NCBI GenBank assembly: GCA_030837445.1
Contig: JAUPKM010000053.1
Span: 1-21,893, forward strand
From: Actinomycetota bacterium
GTDB lineage: Bacteria; Actinomycetota; Actinomycetes; S36-B12; UBA10799
Length of the DNA: 21,893 nucleotides
Direction: 5' to 3'
Shown: positions 14,881 through 21,130 of the stretch, one piece after another
Layout of the letters: each line of letters starts with the position of its first letter
How positions within the stretch are numbered: position 1 is the stretch's first letter
Position numbers and translations under genes: made by a program
Notes under the pieces: model-generated
What the model saw: the letters and a program-made list of their open reading frames with translations, nothing else
Told to the model about the DNA's origin: nothing
The model's database searches: none

Positions 14881-15849
14881 ATGTTCGCCACTGTGAGTCA
14901 GGTCCTGCTGCCTGCGGTCGATCAGCCCTCGCCTCGACCCACCACGCTGGCCGAGTTCCTGGCCGAGAATCCAGAGGTTGCCACTGAAGTCAACAGTGAG
15001 CAGTTCGGCAGTCCACCCGATCATGTCTTGTACTACGTTCTGGGACTCGGCCTGCTGGCGCTGATCTGGTTCCTCATCAAGCGACTCGCGAGGACTGGCC
15101 CGGATGGCTGGGCAGGTTGGGTCTACGCCGTTTTCGACGTGCAGATCCAGACGCTTCGGATCTGGCTCTCGCGGTCGCCGGTGACTTTCATCTATATGGC
15201 CTGCTGGACCGTCACCTCAGTGATCATCCAAGGCACTCCCGAGCAGATTTCAGGCATGCTCGATCGGTTCAACAGCACAAACCTGGTCGGCATCGTCACG
15301 CAGCCGCTGCGGGTGCTGTTCTCCAGCGCCTTCCTGGTGGCCGACTACGGGGCCGCCTTCCTCGTCTACGTACTCGTGTACACCCTCATCACCTCCCGAC
15401 TCGAGCAACGCATCGGCAGCGCACGAGTGATCCTCGTCTGCGCCGGGGCCCACGTGTTCGGGTCACTGACGATCTTGAGCCTGGAGGCCATTGCGGTCAA
15501 ATTCCACTGGGTACCGGTCGGCACGGTGTTCACCCAGGACGTCGGGGTCAGCTATGTGATGGTGGGCAGCCTGGGCGCCTACCTGCTGTTCGTCGGCAAG
15601 AAATGGCGACCGTGGTACTTCGCGGCCGTTGGAATCGGGATTCTAGGTCCGCTGATCCTGTCCCACACCGTCTGGGACCTGGGCCACTTCCTGGCCACAA
15701 CCTACGGGTTCCTGTTTGCGCTGCTGTTGAAGCGCTGGGGGGTCAGGCAGGCCATCGGTTGGCGGTCCACGGCAGCCTCGCGGACGGTCCGACAACTTCC
15801 CACCTGGCAACACGACGAACCGACTGCGGGTCGTAGCCTGACCGCATGA
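14881..15849 (+). CDS. Rhomboid-like multispanning membrane protein
   Basis: The protein is 322 aa. A polar N-terminal stretch (about 45 residues) precedes about seven hydrophobic segments, starting with VLYYVLGLGLLALIWFLI. The segment RLEQRIGSARVILVCAGAHVFGSL resembles the TM2-TM3 region of actinobacterial rhomboid-like proteins. DVGVSYVMVGSLGAYL and LGHFLATTYGFLFALLL correspond to the TM4 serine and TM6 histidine helices of rhomboids. The usual GxSG is GVSY, so it may be an atypical or inactive rhomboid; intramembrane proteolysis is not established. A polar C-terminal tail of about 40 residues follows. Its TGA overlaps the ATG of the HMG-CoA lyase gene by four bases (ATGA), so the two are cotranslated, though no shared function is obvious. 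Confidence 0.7.
   Translation: MFATVSQVLLPAVDQPSPRPTTLAEFLAENPEVATEVNSEQFGSPPDHVLYYVLGLGLLALIWFLIKRLARTGPDGWAGWVYAVFDVQIQTLRIWLSRSPVTFIYMACWTVTSVIIQGTPEQISGMLDRFNSTNLVGIVTQPLRVLFSSAFLVADYGAAFLVYVLVYTLITSRLEQRIGSARVILVCAGAHVFGSLTILSLEAIAVKFHWVPVGTVFTQDVGVSYVMVGSLGAYLLFVGKKWRPWYFAAVGIGILGPLILSHTVWDLGHFLATTYGFLFALLLKRWGVRQAIGWRSTAASRTVRQLPTWQHDEPTAGRSLTA
15834..15839 (+). promoter_or_regulatory. Candidate internal -10 element for the HMG-CoA lyase gene
   Basis: TAGCCT lies within the last codons of the rhomboid-like gene and ends six bases before the lyase ATG at 15846. It may drive an independent leaderless transcript. No -35 is seen. Confidence 0.4.
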
Positions 15850-16775
15850 CTGCCACCCCAACTGCGACCGTGCCCACGTCCGCCGAGACCGTCACGATCG
15901 TCGAAGTATCCCCCCGGGACGGCCTGCAGAACGATCCGGCTGTGCTCAGCACCGGACAGAAGGTTGAGTTGGTGGACCGATGCGTCAACGCCGGGGTGCG
16001 CCGAATCGAAATTGCCTCATTCGTGAATCCGACCCGGGTTCCACAGATGGCCGACGCCGAGGCCGTGATCGCCGGCGTCACCCCGGCGGCCGCTTCCTAT
16101 ATCGGGCTCGTGCTGAACGAGCGTGGTTTCGACCGGGCCCGGAACACCTCCGTCGACGAGCTCAACCTGGTGGTAATGGTCACCGACGAGTTCTCCCAAC
16201 GCAATCAGGGCATGCCCACCCAGCGGGCGATCGACACGGTGGCGGCAGTCGCGCCTCGTGCTCGCGCGGCGGGCCTCTTCACCTCCGTCACGATGTCCGC
16301 CTCGTTCGGTTGCCCCTACTCCGGAGAGGTGCCCCTTAGCCGAGTGGCCGAGGTCGCTGCACAGTTGGCTGCGATCGGAGTTGACGAGATCGCGATCGCC
16401 GACACCATCGGTGTGGCGGTGCCGCGGGATGTGCGCCGACGGGTGGCTGCTGTCCGGGAGGTGGTCGCCGGCACCCCGCTGCGCGCACATTTCCACAACA
16501 CCCGGAATACGGGCTACGCCTCCGCGCTGGCGGCGTACGAGGCGGGGATCGACGTGCTGGACTCGTCCCTCGGAGGTATCGGCGGCTGCCCATTCGCGCC
16601 TAAGGCGACGGGCAACATCGCCACCGAGGACCTGGTATTCGCCCTCGAGCGGTCCGGGGTGCACACCGGGCTGGATCTGGACGCCCTCTGCCAGACAGCG
16701 GAGTGGCTCTCGGAGCAACTTGGAAGGCCAACCCCCGGGTTGGTGCAGAAGGCCGGGCCGTTCCCGCCTCGTTAG
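15846..16775 (+). CDS. mvaB: Hydroxymethylglutaryl-CoA lyase
   Basis: The protein is 309 aa, the family's typical length. It cleaves HMG-CoA to acetoacetate and acetyl-CoA, the last step of leucine breakdown; closely related HMGL-like aldolases with other substrates cannot be excluded. Visible features are VSPRDGLQND (21-30, with substrate Arg24 and metal-binding Asp25), RRIEIASFVNPTRVPQMAD (52-70), SASFGCPYSGE (151-161), the HFHN metal ligands His215 and His217, and the family signature GGIGGCPFAPKATGNIATED (243-262) containing the catalytic Cys248. It starts inside the rhomboid-like gene (ATGA overlap). No other leucine-catabolic gene, such as an acyl-CoA dehydrogenase or methylcrotonyl-CoA carboxylase, is in the window. 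Confidence 0.92.
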   Translation: MTATPTATVPTSAETVTIVEVSPRDGLQNDPAVLSTGQKVELVDRCVNAGVRRIEIASFVNPTRVPQMADAEAVIAGVTPAAASYIGLVLNERGFDRARNTSVDELNLVVMVTDEFSQRNQGMPTQRAIDTVAAVAPRARAAGLFTSVTMSASFGCPYSGEVPLSRVAEVAAQLAAIGVDEIAIADTIGVAVPRDVRRRVAAVREVVAGTPLRAHFHNTRNTGYASALAAYEAGIDVLDSSLGGIGGCPFAPKATGNIATEDLVFALERSGVHTGLDLDALCQTAEWLSEQLGRPTPGLVQKAGPFPPR

Positions 16776-16785
16776 CCCACCCCGA

Positions 16786-16802
16786 GCGACCGCACTAGTC
16801 GC
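16786..16802. terminator. Short stem-loop between the lyase and pstB
   Basis: GCGAC (16786-16790) pairs with GTCGC (16798-16802) around a 7-nt loop in the 30-bp convergent gap. The stem is short, so terminator function is uncertain; no other candidate is present there. Confidence 0.35.
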
Positions 16803-16805
16803 GAC

Positions 16806-17750
16806 TCAGCCAAACCGGCCCGAAATGTAGTCCTCAGTCTGCTTCTCCTTCGGATGGGAGAAGATCACGTCCGTGGGGCCGAACTCGACCAGTCGGCCCG
16901 GCTGGCCGATGCCGGCCAGGTTGAAGAACGCGGTGGTGTCCGACACGCGGGCCGCCTGCTGCATGTTGTGAGTGACGATCACGATGGTGAATTCGGTCTT
17001 CAGGTCGTGCACCAGATCCTCGATTGCCAGGGTCGAGATGGGGTCCAGCGCAGAGGCGGGCTCGTCCATCAACAGCACCTCCGGCTCGATCGCGATCGCG
17101 CGCGCGATACAGAGACGCTGCTGCTGACCGCCGGACAGTCCCGCACCGGGCTTCTTCAACCGATCCTTGACCTCGGCCCACAGGTTCGCGCCCCGCAGCG
17201 ACCGCTCGACCACGTCATCGAATTCGGACTTCTTGACGCGACCGGACTTATCCAGTTTCAAGCCGGCGATGACGTTGTCATAGATCGACATCGTCGGGAA
17301 CGGGTTCGGACGTTGGAACACCATGCCGACCACCCGACGCACGTTGACCGGGTCGACGTCGGCCGCATAGATGTCTTGACCGTCCAGCAGCACTTGGCCC
17401 TCTACCCGGGCACCCGGAATGACCTCGTGCATCCGGTTGAGCGTCCGCAGCACCGTGGACTTGCCGCAACCGGACGGGCCAATGAACGCCGTTACAGCCC
17501 GTGGCGCCACCGGCAGCGTGACGCCCTCGACCGCCTTGAAGTCACCGTAGAAGATGTCGACGTCTGTCAGGTCGATCCGCTTGGAGCGACTGGTGGCACC
17601 CGTCTCCCGAATGTGCTGGGACTCCACCTTGCCTCCAACCGGGGTCCGGGTCTTGGCAGCGGAAACTGACCTCGCTGAGACCACTCTAGAACTCCCAGCG
17701 GATGACTCGGTACCAACCGGGGTATTCACATCGGACAGGGGTTCCATCAT
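16806..17750 (-). CDS. pstB: Phosphate ABC transporter ATP-binding protein
   Basis: The protein is 314 aa. It is the cytoplasmic ATPase that powers phosphate import by PstCA. All ABC motifs are intact: Walker A GPSGCGKST (92-99 region), Q-loop FQRPNPFP (145-152), signature LSGGQQQR (205-212), Walker B LLMDEP (226-231) and the H-loop in VTHNMQQAARVSDTTAFF (His261). PstB proteins are usually about 250-260 aa. Here about 56 polar residues rich in Ser, Thr, Val and Arg precede the core that begins KRIDLTDVDIFYGD. The frame opens directly after the pstA stop (TAGATGATG); GGAG inside the pstA end lies six bases from the second ATG, supporting the long form. A shorter product from an internal GTG/TTG cannot be excluded. 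Last gene of the operon. Confidence 0.95.
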   Translation of the reverse strand: MMEPLSDVNTPVGTESSAGSSRVVSARSVSAAKTRTPVGGKVESQHIRETGATSRSKRIDLTDVDIFYGDFKAVEGVTLPVAPRAVTAFIGPSGCGKSTVLRTLNRMHEVIPGARVEGQVLLDGQDIYAADVDPVNVRRVVGMVFQRPNPFPTMSIYDNVIAGLKLDKSGRVKKSEFDDVVERSLRGANLWAEVKDRLKKPGAGLSGGQQQRLCIARAIAIEPEVLLMDEPASALDPISTLAIEDLVHDLKTEFTIVIVTHNMQQAARVSDTTAFFNLAGIGQPGRLVEFGPTDVIFSHPKEKQTEDYISGRFG

Positions 17751-18821
17751 CTACTCCGACTTCGGCGCAAAGAACTTGGCGACGATCCGGGCGCCGAGAT
17801 AGAGGATCATCACAAATACGATCAGGACTAATGCACCAGCCCAGGCCCGCGACAGGGATGCCCCGGTCCCGCTTGAGATCTGGTCCCACACGAACGTCGG
17901 AAGCGACGCCTGCGGCCCCGAGAAGGCGTCGTAGTTGATGCTCTGCGACAAGAACGTGGTCAGCAGCAGCGGAGCCGTCTCGCCCGCGACCCGCGCGACG
18001 GCCAGCATGACGCCGGTGATGATGCCACCGATCGCCGTGGGTAGGACGATCCGCAGGATCGTCTTCCACTTCGGAATTCCGAGGGCGTAGGACGCCTCCC
18101 GCAATTCGTTCGGGACGATCTTGAGCATCTCCTCGGTGGACCGCACGACGACCGGAATCATCAGGATCACCAGTGCGAGGGCTCCCGCAAACCCGGAGCG
18201 TTGGAAGCCGAGCGTGAGCACCCAGAAGGTGTAGATGAACAGGCCCGCGATGATCGACGGAATCCCCGTCATCACATCCACGAAGAAGCTGATCGCCTTA
18301 CCCAACCGGCCCCGGCCACCGTATTCGACCAGGTAGATGGCGGTCAGGATCCCGGCAGGAACTGCGATCAGGGCAGCGATCAGAACCTGCTCGATGGTCC
18401 CGATCAGGGCGTGATAAATGCCGCCGCCCTGCTTCTGCGGACTGACGTTGCGCATTGAGCGCTGCAGGAACTCGACGTTGAGGGCATCGATCCCCTTGAC
18501 CACCGTCACGGCGAGGATCGCGATCAGCGCCACCAAGGCGGCCAGGAATGCTGCGTAGACGAGCGTGGTGGCCAGCCGGTCGACCGCGTGTCGACGGCCC
18601 TCCACCATGAAGGACCAGACAGTCTGACCGGCCGCGAAGACCAAGGCCGCCACCACGGCAGTACCGGCCACCCCCTGAACCGAGGTCAGGACGTTCAGCA
18701 ACAGGGCCACTGCGACACCGACAATTGCGGCGTAGATCGCGGCGAACCGCGGCAGCGTCTTGACCGTCAACGGGTTGCCCTGTTGAGGGGCGACGGGTCT
18801 GGTTCCCAGATCGACGGACAT
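17751..18821 (-). CDS. pstA: Phosphate ABC transporter permease PstA
   Basis: The protein is 356 aa, longer than the usual 280-300. Residues about 27-72 hold two extra hydrophobic helices (FAAIYAAIVGVAVALLLNVL and GTAVVAALVFAAGQTVWSFM) ahead of the normal PstA start near RLATTLVYAAFLAALVALIAIL. The core permease has GIYHALIGTIEQVLIAALIAVPAGILTAIYLVEYGGRG and the cytoplasmic EAA loop ELREASYALGIPKWKTILRIVLP, which docks PstB. GETAPLL near the end is typical of PstA. Its start overlaps the pstC stop by one base (TAATG), indicating translational coupling, and its stop directly abuts the pstB ATG. Confidence 0.95.
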   Translation of the reverse strand: MSVDLGTRPVAPQQGNPLTVKTLPRFAAIYAAIVGVAVALLLNVLTSVQGVAGTAVVAALVFAAGQTVWSFMVEGRRHAVDRLATTLVYAAFLAALVALIAILAVTVVKGIDALNVEFLQRSMRNVSPQKQGGGIYHALIGTIEQVLIAALIAVPAGILTAIYLVEYGGRGRLGKAISFFVDVMTGIPSIIAGLFIYTFWVLTLGFQRSGFAGALALVILMIPVVVRSTEEMLKIVPNELREASYALGIPKWKTILRIVLPTAIGGIITGVMLAVARVAGETAPLLLTTFLSQSINYDAFSGPQASLPTFVWDQISSGTGASLSRAWAGALVLIVFVMILYLGARIVAKFFAPKSE

Positions 18822-19804
18822 TAGTCAGCTCCCGAGAATGCCGCGCGGCGGGCGATGATGGCCCGGGCGATCATGTTGACGACCATCGTGATGATGAACA
18901 GCACCAGCCCGGAGGCAACCAGCGCGGACAGACCGTTGGGTCCTGCCTCGTTCCACTTCAGTGCGATATTCGCTGCGAAGGTATTGCCGCCAGGTTCGGT
19001 GATGTGCCAGTTGATGGTAAAGAGCGCCGAGAGGATCAACGCGACCGCGATCGTCTCGCCCAGGGCTCGGCCGAGCGCGAGCATCGCACCGCTGATCATG
19101 CCGGGGCGACCGAACGGAAATACTGCGAGGCGCACCATCTCCCAGCGCGTTGCGCCGAGGGCCAGGGCAGCTTCTTGGTGGGCGCGTGGAACTTGCGCGA
19201 ACACCTCGCGGGTGATCGCCGACATCGTCGGCAGGATCATGATGGCCAGCACAACCGAGGCGATAAGGATCGACTTCGTGTACAGGTCCTGGGTATTGGC
19301 GAACAACGGGATGAAACCGAGATAGTCGTTCAACCACTCGGTGAGACCGAACATGTGCGGCATCAGAAACTCCAGGCCCCACAACCCGAAAATGATCGAC
19401 GGCACGGCCGCCAATACATCCACGATGAAGGCGAGTCCCGAGGCCAACTTCCTGGGGGCGTAGAAGGCGATGAATAGGGCGGTGCCGATTCCCAGCGGAA
19501 CTGCGATAACCATGGCGATGATTGCCGTCATGATCGTGCCGAACAGTAGTGCCGCTATCCCGAAGACCGGCGGCGAACTATCGGGGAACCACTGGGTCTC
19601 CGTGAAGAAGTTGGCCGTGTTGGTCGTCAAGGACGGGATCGAGCGCCAGATCAGGAAGACGGCGATCGCCGCCATGATGACCAATACCGCGATCCCGGAG
19701 TTCCGGCTCAGCCCAAGGAAGACTCGGTCGCCCCGGCGCTGTGCCTTGCCCTGAAGTTGCGGCCGGGTGTCCGGCTCCTTGGTTGCAGTCTCTGTCGTCG
19801 CCAT
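18821..19804 (-). CDS. pstC: Phosphate ABC transporter permease PstC
   Basis: The protein is 327 aa, the normal PstC length. A polar N-terminal 30 residues precede TM1 (GIAVLVIMAAIAVFLIW). The periplasmic loop SLTTNTANFFTETQWFPDSSPPVFGIAALLFGTIMTAIIAMVIAVPLGIG is characteristic of PstC, as are FIVDVLAAVPSIIFGLWGLEFL and the EAA loop VPRAHQEAALALGATRWEMVRLAVFP. ALGRALGETIAVALIL is the PstC-specific equivalent of PstA's GETAPLL. With PstA it forms the membrane channel. The ATG at 19804 has a GGAAGGGGG ribosome site four bases upstream. It follows pstS across a 71-bp gap that holds a strong hairpin. Confidence 0.95.
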   Translation of the reverse strand: MATTETATKEPDTRPQLQGKAQRRGDRVFLGLSRNSGIAVLVIMAAIAVFLIWRSIPSLTTNTANFFTETQWFPDSSPPVFGIAALLFGTIMTAIIAMVIAVPLGIGTALFIAFYAPRKLASGLAFIVDVLAAVPSIIFGLWGLEFLMPHMFGLTEWLNDYLGFIPLFANTQDLYTKSILIASVVLAIMILPTMSAITREVFAQVPRAHQEAALALGATRWEMVRLAVFPFGRPGMISGAMLALGRALGETIAVALILSALFTINWHITEPGGNTFAANIALKWNEAGPNGLSALVASGLVLFIITMVVNMIARAIIARRAAFSGAD

Positions 19805-19824
19805 TCATCCCCCTTCCAGGGAGT

Positions 19825-19867
19825 GAGGTCGGCACCCGAGCTAGGGGTGCGGGCGGGTGCCGACCTC
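19825..19867 (-). terminator. Strong intercistronic hairpin between pstS and pstC
   Basis: A perfect inverted repeat of 14 bp joins 19825-19838 (GAGGTCGGCACCCG) with 19854-19867 across a 15-nt loop. It lies eight bases past the pstS stop and 20 bp before the pstC start. There is no T-tract. It is likely a partial terminator or an RNA-stabilising structure that keeps pstS mRNA more abundant than pstCAB. Confidence 0.75.
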
Positions 19868-19875
19868 GAAACCGA

Positions 19876-20979
19876 CTAGCTCAGCGCCTTGACCGCGGTC
19901 GCGACCTGGGTCTGTAGTTCGGTGGGAAGCGGCACGTAGCCGACCTCGGTCAGGCCAGCTTGGCCAGCGGGCGACGAGGTGTAGGTCAGGAAGCTCTGGG
20001 TCAACGGGAGTGTGGCCCCAAGACCCTTCGAGCAGGTGATCTCGTACGCCACGGCGAGCACTGGGTAGGAACCCGGGGTCTTCGTCGCGTAGTCGATCGC
20101 GAGAGTGATGTTGTTGTCCGCGTTCGTCACCTTGGCCGTGGCCAGACCCGCGGTAGCGGTCTCTGTGGACAACTCCACCGCGCCGCCGCCGTTGTCGATC
20201 GCGGCAGCCTTGGCACCAGCCTGGGAGAGGAACGACTCCTCGATGTAGCCGATCGAGTTGGGCGTGGACTTCAGGCTGGAGGCGATGCCGTCATTGCCCT
20301 TGGCGCCCTGACCGCCCGGCGCCTTCCATTCCTTCTCATCGCCATAGGTCCAGGCGCCGCCGGAAGCTTCAGTGAGCCACGCGGTGAAGTTCGCGGTGGT
20401 ACCGGAGCCGTCTGACCGGTGGTACTGGGCGATGGTCGCGTCTGGCAAGGTCACGCCGGAGTTGATCGCGGCGATCGCCGGGTCATTCCACTTGGTGATC
20501 TGGCCGCCGAAAATCTTGGCGGTGACCGCGGGGGTGAGCGTCAACTTCTCCACCCCGGGCACGTTGTACGCAACCGCGATTGCGCCGCCGACCATCGGCA
20601 GGTTCCAGGCGGGGTTGTTCGCGCAACGGGCCTGCGCCTTGGTGGCGTCTTCCTCTTTGATCGCCGAGTCGGAGCCAGCAAATGACGTCTGGTTGTTGAT
20701 GAAGTCCTGGATGCCCGCGCTCGACCCTGACGGCGAGTACTCGATGGTGGCGCCTGGGCACGCCGTCTGGTAGGCGTTGATCCACTCATTGATCGCGTTC
20801 TTCTGGAAGGACGAACCGGAGGCTTTGATCGACCCGGTGGCGCAACTGATGTTGGCCGCCGCGCTGCCGGATGCACTACCCGAAGACGAGGTCGTACCAC
20901 CGTCGGAGCCACATGCTGCCAATGCTGCCGCGCCCGCGAAACCGACCGCCAAGAAACGTGCACCGCGAGAAACTCGCAC
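19876..20979 (-). CDS. pstS: Periplasmic-type phosphate-binding lipoprotein PstS
   Basis: The protein is 367 aa from the GTG at 20979. GGAGG ends exactly six bases before this GTG, whereas the ATG two codons upstream (20985) abuts GGAGG with no spacing. The frame stays open to 21210, but that stretch contains the PHO box. A lipoprotein signal (RFLAVGFAGAAALAAC, Cys23) anchors the protein to the outer face of the membrane; the mature part starts with a Ser/Gly linker. Phosphate-binding loops visible are IKASGSSFQ, SPSGSSAGI, FAGSDSAI and HRSDGSGTTANF. It captures inorganic phosphate and hands it to PstCA. First gene of the pst operon and probably the most strongly expressed. Confidence 0.96.
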   Translation of the reverse strand: MRVSRGARFLAVGFAGAAALAACGSDGGTTSSSGSASGSAAANISCATGSIKASGSSFQKNAINEWINAYQTACPGATIEYSPSGSSAGIQDFINNQTSFAGSDSAIKEEDATKAQARCANNPAWNLPMVGGAIAVAYNVPGVEKLTLTPAVTAKIFGGQITKWNDPAIAAINSGVTLPDATIAQYHRSDGSGTTANFTAWLTEASGGAWTYGDEKEWKAPGGQGAKGNDGIASSLKSTPNSIGYIEESFLSQAGAKAAAIDNGGGAVELSTETATAGLATAKVTNADNNITLAIDYATKTPGSYPVLAVAYEITCSKGLGATLPLTQSFLTYTSSPAGQAGLTEVGYVPLPTELQTQVATAVKALS

Positions 20980-21016
20980 TCTCATCCTCCATCGAATAGT
21001 TACCGTGACGGAAGTG

Positions 21017-21022
21017 AATGTA
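21017..21022 (-). promoter_or_regulatory. Candidate -10 element of the pst operon
   Basis: TACATT on the minus strand (21022-21017) would give a start near 21010 and a leader of about 30 nt to the GTG at 20979. The -35 position has no consensus, as expected for a promoter that depends on an activator bound at the repeats just upstream. Confidence 0.5.
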
Positions 21023-21027
21023 GGAGA

Positions 21028-21082
21028 GTCGGGTGACGAAACAGTGTGCCGCAGATGACGGCGAGGTGAACGAAACTGGAAC
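21028..21082 (-). promoter_or_regulatory. PHO box: tandem 11-bp repeats upstream of pstS
   Basis: On the minus strand 11-bp units follow one another without gaps at 21082-21072, 21071-21061, 21060-21050, 21049-21039 and 21038-21028. The second unit is GTTCACCTCGC, which fits the PhoP direct-repeat unit known from Streptomyces (G(G/T)TCAYYYRSG-like). The third is CGTCATCTGCG and the fifth CGTCACCCGAC, keeping TCA at the same register; the first keeps GTTC, and the fourth is the weakest. Response regulators of the PhoP/RegX3 type bind such repeats under phosphate starvation and activate pst. The last two units overlap the core promoter, so the functional box may be the three distal units. Confidence 0.75.
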
Positions 21083-21098
21083 ACTTCGGTCCCGGTTC

Positions 21099-21119
21099 GA
21101 CGGTGGCGAACGCACCGTC
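21099..21119 (-). terminator. Stem-loop between the mutT1-like gene and the pst promoter
   Basis: GACGGTG (21099-21105) pairs perfectly with CACCGTC (21113-21119) around a 7-nt loop, 11 bp past the stop of the mutT1-like gene. No T-tract follows. It probably limits readthrough into the pst operon. Confidence 0.5.
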
Positions 21120-21130
21120 TACGGTCCGCC

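Noticed and set aside
16854..17669. Plus-strand open frame (271 codons) opposite pstB
   Set aside because: Antisense shadow of a gene with every ABC ATPase motif.
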